Origin: DASVSE01 sp036399715
GTDB taxonomy: Bacteria; Bacteroidota; Rhodothermia; Rhodothermales; Rubricoccaceae
NCBI GenBank assembly: GCA_036399715.1
Contig: DASWMO010000356.1
Location: 1 to 18,476 of the forward strand
Length of the DNA: 18,476 bases
Direction of reading: 5' to 3'
The position numbers and the translations under genes are program-made. Every line of letters begins with the position of its first letter. Position 1 is the stretch's first letter. The notes beneath the pieces are model-generated. The model was given only the letters and a program-made list of their open reading frames with translations, did not search any database and was not told the origin of the DNA. This document shows positions 13,758 through 18,476 of this stretch, piece after piece.

Positions 13758-15041
13758 ATGGACCCTCGCATTCTGACTTTCATTCTCGTCGGCCTCGGGC
13801 TGTGGGGCGCCGTGGCGCTGCAGCGGCCGCTCAAGAACAGCGTGTTCACGTTGCCGATGCTCTACATCGGCTTCGGTTGGCTCGCGTTCACGCTGCCGCT
13901 CGGGCTGCCCCGGCTGGACCCGGTGGCCGTCGAGGCGCACACGCAGGCGACGGAGTATCTCACTGAGTTCATTCTCATCGTGTCCCTAATGGGCGCCGGG
14001 CTCGCCATCGACCGGCCATTCACGTGGCGCGGGTGGGGGCAGGTGTGGCCGCTCCTCGGCGTGACGATGGTGCTGTCGGTCGGGGCCGTCGCCGCGCTCG
14101 GGTGGTGGGGGCTCGGCCTCGCGCCCGCCTCAGCCCTTCTGCTCGGCGCCGCACTCTCGCCAACGGACCCTGTACTTGCGCGCTCCGTCGCCGTCGGCCC
14201 GCCGGGCGAGACCGAGCGCGACGACGTCCGATTCGACCTCACGGTCGAGTCCGGCTTCAACGACGGGCTGGCGTTCCCGTTTACCTACCTCGCCATCGCG
14301 GCCGTCGGGCACGCTGGCCTCGGCGAGTGGGCGCTCGTGGACGTGCTGTGGCGCATCGCGGCTGGCGTCGCCGTCGGCGTGGCCGTCGGGGCGGCGGGCG
14401 GGTGGTACGTCTTCCGGCAGTCAGGCGAGGTCGGGGACGACGGTCACGCCGTCGATGACGAACCGACACGCGAAGGGCTCACCGTCGTCGGTGGACTCCT
14501 CGCGGCGTACGGCCTCGCCGAGGCGGTCGAGGGCTACGGCTTCCTGGCCGTCTTCGTCGGCGCCGTCGCGGCGCGGCATGTCGAGCGCAAGAGCGACTAC
14601 CACGAGAAGTCGCACCACTTTATCGACCAACTCGAAGAGATCGTGCTCGTCGGGATGCTGCTCGGCTTCGGCGGGCTGCTCGCCGGCGGCATCCTCGACG
14701 CGCTGACGGTCCCGGCCGCCCTGCTCGCGCTCGCGGTCGTGTTCGTCGTCCGGCCGCTCGCGGGCATTGCCGGGACGATCGGCGATGCGCTCCCGTTGCC
14801 CGGCCGCCTCGCCGTCGCGTTTCTGGGCGTCCGTGGCATGGGCACGGTCTACTACATCGCGTACGCGCAGTCACACGCCCGCTTCGAGGGCCTCGACGTG
14901 GTCTGGGCGACGGGTGCGTTCGCGATCCTCGTCTCGGTCGTCGTGCACGGGCTCACCGCGGACGCGATCATGCGGCGCCTCGAACGCCGCGGCGACAACA
15001 TCGCCGAGGGCGCGCACCCGGAAATCGAGGCGGACGGATAA
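13758..15041 (+). CDS. Cation/proton antiporter, CPA1 (NhaP-like) family, 427 aa
   Basis: This inner-membrane antiporter would exchange Na+ or K+ for protons. There are about 12 hydrophobic segments. The core motifs are ALSPTDPVLARS (about residues 131-142) and LTVESGFNDGLAFPF (about 161-175), whose Asn-Asp pair is the ion-binding signature of CPA1 members, as opposed to the Asp-Asp of electrogenic CPA2 types. A charged loop (GEVGDDGHAVDDEPTREG, near residue 230) is cytoplasmic or periplasmic, and VAFLGVRGMGTVYYIAYA is the conserved late helix. The C-terminal tail is short, without TrkA domains. It follows the lipoprotein gene by 36 bp and converges on the aldolase gene 56 bp away. Ion selectivity cannot be read from sequence. 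Confidence 0.93.
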   Translation: MDPRILTFILVGLGLWGAVALQRPLKNSVFTLPMLYIGFGWLAFTLPLGLPRLDPVAVEAHTQATEYLTEFILIVSLMGAGLAIDRPFTWRGWGQVWPLLGVTMVLSVGAVAALGWWGLGLAPASALLLGAALSPTDPVLARSVAVGPPGETERDDVRFDLTVESGFNDGLAFPFTYLAIAAVGHAGLGEWALVDVLWRIAAGVAVGVAVGAAGGWYVFRQSGEVGDDGHAVDDEPTREGLTVVGGLLAAYGLAEAVEGYGFLAVFVGAVAARHVERKSDYHEKSHHFIDQLEEIVLVGMLLGFGGLLAGGILDALTVPAALLALAVVFVVRPLAGIAGTIGDALPLPGRLAVAFLGVRGMGTVYYIAYAQSHARFEGLDVVWATGAFAILVSVVVHGLTADAIMRRLERRGDNIAEGAHPEIEADG

Positions 15042-15097
15042 ACCGAGCGTGGGGCCAGGGTGACGCGTGTTTCCCTCATCACCCCGGGCCCTGCGTG

Positions 15098-16174
15098 TCA
15101 CGCGACGGTCACCTCGGGGTTGAGGTAGACGTCCTGGATGGCGTTGAGGAGCGCGACGCCCTCGGCGAACGGGCGCTGGAACGCCTTGCGGCCCGAGATG
15201 AGGCCCATGCCGCCGGCGCGCTTGTTGATGACGGCCGTCTTGATGGCCTCGGCCGTGTCGTTGGCGCCGGAGCCGCCGCCCGAGTTGATGAGCCCGGCGC
15301 GCCCCATGAAGCCGTTGGCGACCTGGTAGCGCGTGAGGTCGATCGGGTGGTCGCTGGCGAGCTCCGAGTAGATCCGCGGGTCCAGCTTGCCGTACGCCGA
15401 GCCGCCCGAGTTGAGGGCGGTATAGCCGCCGTTCGTCGTCGGCTGCTTCTGCTTGAGGATGTCCGCCTCGAGCGTCGCGCCGAGGTGGTTGGCCTGGCCG
15501 GTGAGGTCGGCCGAGGTCTCGTGGTTCGTGCCGCCGATCGTGAAGCCCTCGTTGCGGAGGTAGCACCAGAGGATCGTCGCCATGCCGAGTTCGTGCGCCG
15601 CGGCGAAGGCCTGCGTGACCTCCTCGATCTGGATGCGCACGTCCGGCGAGCCGAAGTAGATCGTCGCGCCGACGGCGGCGCAGCCCATGTTCCACGCCTC
15701 CTCGACGCGAGCGAACATTGTCTGGACGTAGATGTTGGGGTACGTCAGCGTCTCGTTGTGGTTGAGCTTGAGCACGAACGGGATCTTGTGCGCGTACTTC
15801 CGGGCGACCATCCCGAGGGCACCGTACGTCGAGGCGACGGCGTTGCAGCCGCCTTCGATCGCGAGCTCGACGATGCGGGCGGGGTCGAAAAAGTCCGGGT
15901 TCTTGGCGAACGACGCGCCGGCGGAGTGCTCGATGCCCTGGTCGACGGGCAGGATCGAGAGGTAGCCCGTCCCGCCGAGGCGGCCGGCGTCGAACATCTG
16001 CTGGAGCGAGCGCAGGACCGGGACCGAGCGGTCCGAGTGGGCGAAGATGCGGTCGACGAAGTCGGGCCCGGGCAGGTGCAGGCGGCTCTTCTCGATCTTG
16101 GGCGACGAGAAGCCGAGCAGGGAGTCGGCCTCGGTGCCGAGGTACTGTTCGAGGTGGGCGGTGGTCAGTTCCAT
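15098..16174 (-). CDS. fbaB: Fructose-bisphosphate aldolase class I (FbaB/DhnA type)
   Basis: This cytoplasmic enzyme cleaves fructose-1,6-bisphosphate to dihydroxyacetone phosphate and glyceraldehyde-3-phosphate through a Schiff base, in glycolysis and gluconeogenesis. The 358-aa protein can be aligned by eye with E. coli FbaB along its length: AGTGYLSILPVDQG-like GGTGYLSILPVDQGIEHSAG, CNAVASTYG, FVLKLNHNETLTYPN, VGATIYFGS, SADLTGQANHL, ADILKQK (residues 237-243, the Schiff-base lysine region), MGRAGLINSGG and VINKRAGGMGLI. A -10-like TATTCT is present on the minus strand at 16209-16204, without a clear -35. It converges with the antiporter gene. Confidence 0.95.
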   Translation of the reverse strand: MELTTAHLEQYLGTEADSLLGFSSPKIEKSRLHLPGPDFVDRIFAHSDRSVPVLRSLQQMFDAGRLGGTGYLSILPVDQGIEHSAGASFAKNPDFFDPARIVELAIEGGCNAVASTYGALGMVARKYAHKIPFVLKLNHNETLTYPNIYVQTMFARVEEAWNMGCAAVGATIYFGSPDVRIQIEEVTQAFAAAHELGMATILWCYLRNEGFTIGGTNHETSADLTGQANHLGATLEADILKQKQPTTNGGYTALNSGGSAYGKLDPRIYSELASDHPIDLTRYQVANGFMGRAGLINSGGGSGANDTAEAIKTAVINKRAGGMGLISGRKAFQRPFAEGVALLNAIQDVYLNPEVTVA

Positions 16175-16264
16175 CGGGGACGGGCGGGGGCGGGAGGAGC
16201 GGGAGAATACCGCCGCGCAGGGCTTCGGTAGGCGTTTTGAGGGCCCGGAGGCGCGGCTCGGGCG

Positions 16265-16819
16265 TTAACGGGCGCGGCGGGCGTCCGCGAGGCGGAGGGC
16301 CTCGGCGAGCGTCTCGGGCGAGTAGCCGCTGAGCAGCGACGACAGCATCTCGGCCTCGCCGTCGTCGGTGTCGAACTGCACGACGCCCTCGCTGAGCGCG
16401 CGCTGCAGGACGGGGTCGTACTGGTCCACCAACTCGACGAGGCCGTTGACGGCCCGCATGAGCTGCGCGCCTGTCAGCGGGGCGTCCATGAGCGGAAACT
16501 CGACGACGGGCCGGACTTCGCCGTCCTCGGCGTCGTACTCAAACTGGATGAGCTTGGTGCGCCACTGGATCATCGCGCACGCCTGCAGGAACGGCGCCGC
16601 GCGCTCCGCCGGGACGACGTACGCGGCCGGGGCAAAGATCTGGACGTAGCGGCCGTCCTCCTGGACCTGGATCACGAGTCGGAGGTGCGGCTCGCCGTCG
16701 GCGTCGCGGTAGTTCGCGAGGTTGCCGAAGCCGGTCAGGATCGTCGCCTCGTCGCGGATGCCGTACGCGAGGTCGCGCTGATCGAAAAAGTGCGAGACAT
16801 CGGCGAGGGTCGTGGCCAT
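16265..16819 (-). CDS. YbjN-like / type III secretion chaperone-like fold protein, 184 aa
   Basis: The sequence GEPHLRLVIQVQEDGRYVQI, FAPAAYVVP, FLQACAMIQWRTKLIQFEYD and RPVVEFPLMDAPLTGAQLMR follow the alternating strand-helix pattern of YbjN-domain proteins, which share the CesT-like chaperone fold. It has no signal or membrane segment. The C-terminal helix (SLLSGYSPETLAEALRLADA) is variable. The ATG at 16819 lies 20 nt after a TACTTTCG element. The long upstream extension of this frame overlaps the FAD enzyme and is a shadow. The role is unknown; in other bacteria YbjN affects stress and motility, which should not be carried over without evidence. Confidence 0.75.
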   Translation of the reverse strand: MATTLADVSHFFDQRDLAYGIRDEATILTGFGNLANYRDADGEPHLRLVIQVQEDGRYVQIFAPAAYVVPAERAAPFLQACAMIQWRTKLIQFEYDAEDGEVRPVVEFPLMDAPLTGAQLMRAVNGLVELVDQYDPVLQRALSEGVVQFDTDDGEAEMLSSLLSGYSPETLAEALRLADARRAR

Positions 16820-16839
16820 GGGCGCGAGGAGTGGCGGGG

Positions 16840-16847
16840 CGAAAGTA
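16840..16847 (-). promoter_or_regulatory. TAnnTTyG promoter element ahead of the YbjN-like gene
   Basis: On the minus strand TACTTTCG (16847 to 16840) matches the Bacteroidota -7 consensus with one T-to-C change and ends 20 nt before the ATG at 16819. It lies between the YbjN-like start and the upstream FAD oxidoreductase stop at 16863, so the two genes need not be one operon. Confidence 0.45.
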
Positions 16848-16862
16848 CCGAGCGCGGCGGCA

Positions 16863-17879
16863 TCAGGGCGTGAGGGAGGCCCCGAGCGTCTCGGCCAGAA
16901 GCGGGGCTGTGAGGAGGCCGCGCGAGCCCAGCCCGGCGAACAGCCACACACGGGGCGAGAGCGCGCCGACGTGCGGCAGGCGCTCGGGCGAGACGGACGC
17001 CGGGACGGTGAGCCGCGCGCCCGCCCGCGCGTCGACCACGGGCGCGTCGGCCAGCGCCGGGACGAGGCGGGCCGCCCGGTCGCGGAGCGCGAGGCTCGCC
17101 TCCAGGCTCGGGTCGAGGTCCGCAAACGTGTGCTCGAACGTCGCCCCGACGACGGCGCCGCCGGGCGTCGGGACGATGTAGACGCCGCCCGAGACGGCGG
17201 GAAGGCCGGGCGGGAGATGCGCGGCGAGCATGACGGTCTGGCCTTTGACGTGGCCGAATGCCAGCCCGGCGAGGCGCGGCAGGTCCGCGACGCCGCGGCC
17301 GGGGCAGAGGACGAGGGCCCGCGCCTCGACATCGCCCGAATCCGTTATTGCATTGACACCATCAGGCGTCTCGGCCCAGTCCACCACGCGCACGCCGGAC
17401 CGCACGACGGCCCCGTCGCGCTCGGCCGCCGCGAGGAGCCCGTGCACGAGCCGCGGCACGTCGACATGGCCGCCGCCCGGGATCCACAGCGCGCCGAGCG
17501 GCGCCGCGACGCCCGGCCAGCGCTCGCTCGCGGCGTCGGCCGTCCACATCTGTGCCTCGGCGGGGGAGAGGGCCGCGGCGTCCGCGAAGGCCTGCGCCTG
17601 CCTCGCGTCGCCAGCCGGGCGCAGCACGCCCGACGCCTCGATCGGTACACCGGCACGGTCGGCGGCGCGGTCGAGGGCCGCCCGCGCCTCGGCCGCCCGC
17701 CACGCCCGCGCGCCGCGGCGGCCCGTGAACGCGTTGACGAGCCCGGCCGCGGCCCCGCTCGCGCCCGCGGCCGGCCCGACGGCGTCGAGCACGACGACCG
17801 GACCCGACCGCGCGAGCGCGAGAGCGGCACACGCACCTGCGAGCCCGGCTCCGACGACGACGATGGGGAGGCGGGACAC
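16863..17879 (-). CDS. FAD-dependent oxidoreductase, DAAO superfamily, MnmC C-terminal-like, 338 aa
   Basis: The GTG at 17879 opens straight into the dinucleotide-binding strand VSRLPIVVVGAGLAG (GxGxxG at residues 10-15), then GASGAAAGLVNAFTGRR, which fits the FAD domain of D-amino-acid oxidase relatives. The C-terminal GLGSRGLLTAPLLAETLG closely follows the GHGSRGL-TAPL motif of the oxidoreductase half of MnmC, the tRNA wobble-uridine modification enzyme. The methyltransferase half of MnmC is absent. It could therefore be a stand-alone tRNA-modifying partner or a glycine/D-amino-acid oxidase. The open frame extends upstream to 18401 across the divergent thiO gene, but has no ATG near the family N-terminus. 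The gap to thiO is 63 bp. Confidence 0.85.
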   Translation of the reverse strand: MSRLPIVVVGAGLAGACAALALARSGPVVVLDAVGPAAGASGAAAGLVNAFTGRRGARAWRAAEARAALDRAADRAGVPIEASGVLRPAGDARQAQAFADAAALSPAEAQMWTADAASERWPGVAAPLGALWIPGGGHVDVPRLVHGLLAAAERDGAVVRSGVRVVDWAETPDGVNAITDSGDVEARALVLCPGRGVADLPRLAGLAFGHVKGQTVMLAAHLPPGLPAVSGGVYIVPTPGGAVVGATFEHTFADLDPSLEASLALRDRAARLVPALADAPVVDARAGARLTVPASVSPERLPHVGALSPRVWLFAGLGSRGLLTAPLLAETLGASLTP

Positions 17880-17942
17880 GGAGAGTGGCGGAGCGGCGGT
17901 CCGCGAAGGTCGTACCCTCAGGACCCGTCCACTGCCCGTTCC

Positions 17943-18476
17943 GTGCCCGATCCTGTGCTCGATGTCGTCGTCGTCGGGGCCGGCGTGGCCGGCCTGGGCG
18001 TCGCGTGGCGGCTCGCCCAGAGCGGCACGCGCGTCCTCGTCGTGGACCGCGGCGAAGCGGGGCGGGGGGCGACGTGGGCCGCGGCTGGGATGCTCGCGCC
18101 GAGCGCCGAACTCGGCTTCGAGGAACTCGACCTCTACGCGCTCGCCCGCGAAAGCCTCGCCCGCTGGCCTGCCTTCGCCGCCGACCTCGAAGCCGCGACG
18201 GGCCTCGCCGTCGGCCTGCGGACCGAGGGCACCCTCGTCGTCGCCGACGACCGGGACAGCCTCGTCGCGCTCCGGCGTCTGTTCGCGTTCCAGGCGGCGC
18301 AGGGAGCGCCCGTCGAGTGGCTGACCGGCGAGGCGGCGCGCGAGCGCGAGCCGCTCCTCTCGCCCCGCCTCCCCGGCGCCGTGTGGTCGCCGGACGACCA
18401 CCAGGTCGACAACCGCGCGCTCGCCGACGCGCTCGCAGTCGCCGTGCGCGCGGCCGGTGGTGAGATCTGGACGGGC
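17943..18476 (+). CDS. thiO: Glycine oxidase ThiO, N-terminal part (runs off the window)
   Basis: ThiO oxidises glycine to iminoglycine for assembly of the thiazole ring of thiamin; it is an FAD enzyme of the cytoplasm. The GTG at 17943 starts VPDPVLDVVVVGAGVAG (GxGxxG at residues 12-17). The hallmark GATWAAAGMLAPSAE follows at about residues 43-57, then EGTLVVADDRDSL and VWSPDDHQVDNRALADAL, all typical of ThiO. The 178 codons present are about half the family length. TACCCTCA at 17913-17920 is a weak promoter candidate, 22 nt before the start. Other thiamin genes may follow beyond the window. Confidence 0.9.
   Translation, partial: MPDPVLDVVVVGAGVAGLGVAWRLAQSGTRVLVVDRGEAGRGATWAAAGMLAPSAELGFEELDLYALARESLARWPAFAADLEAATGLAVGLRTEGTLVVADDRDSLVALRRLFAFQAAQGAPVEWLTGEAAREREPLLSPRLPGAVWSPDDHQVDNRALADALAVAVRAAGGEIWTG

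Noticed and set aside
15042..15097. Terminator between the antiporter and aldolase genes
   Set aside because: Only a 6-bp stem with a 15-nt loop and a mismatched alternative are visible; not strong enough to call.
17880..18401. Upstream extension of the FAD oxidoreductase frame on the minus strand
   Set aside because: It lies antisense to thiO, whose motifs are certain, and the family N-terminus begins at the GTG at 17879.
1..18476. tRNA, rRNA, insertion sequence, prophage or integron
   Set aside because: No T-loop-like motif, transposase, integrase or terminal inverted repeat was recognised by reading; a covariance-model scan was not possible.

Overview
The window is GC-rich (about 70% by eye) bacterial chromosome. 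It probably comes from the Rhodothermota/Bacteroidota side, close to Rhodothermales such as Rubricoccaceae. The evidence is a secreted protein with a type IX secretion (T9SS) type A C-terminal domain, TAnnTTyG promoter elements about 20-24 nt ahead of several starts, start codons without a Shine-Dalgarno sequence, and several lipoproteins and S9-type exopeptidases. The taxon is an inference from style and gene families, not from a marker gene.

Layout. 1-2463: the 3' end of an S9/DPP-IV-like peptidase, a long terminator-like hairpin, a small secreted protein and a helical protein of unknown function (both on the minus strand), then a ten-copy 21-bp tandem repeat lying against a promoter. 2464-6836: the T9SS secreted protein, then a promoter and a translationally coupled pair, dihydroorotase (pyrC) plus a Gdx/SugE-type SMR exporter. 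6844-7347: a retropepsin-like lipoprotein on the minus strand. 7477-10964 is the most unusual stretch: a truncated macrodomain remnant, a HAS-barrel-like protein, an orphan EutN/CcmL microcompartment vertex protein, a solitary Phd/YefM-like antitoxin and a large AAA+ ATPase with a degenerate first ATPase half. 11085-15041, plus strand: a TerC membrane protein, a methyltransferase predicted to be a lipoprotein, a lower-GC lipoprotein of unknown function and a CPA1 cation/proton antiporter. 15098-17879, minus strand: a class I fructose-bisphosphate aldolase (FbaB/DhnA type), a YbjN-like protein and an FAD oxidoreductase related to the MnmC C-terminal domain. 17943-end: the start of glycine oxidase ThiO, divergent from the FAD oxidoreductase.

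How the genes relate. Most are housekeeping or envelope functions: pyrimidine and thiamin synthesis, central carbon metabolism, ion homeostasis, secreted proteolysis. No phage, transposon, CRISPR array or RNA gene was recognised. The best candidate for something undescribed is the 7.6-11 kb block, where a shell-vertex protein without any shell gene sits among a HAS-barrel-like protein, a lone antitoxin-fold protein and an AAA+ ATPase. A functional link among these four is hypothesis only. The 21-bp repeat array ahead of the T9SS protein is the second candidate.
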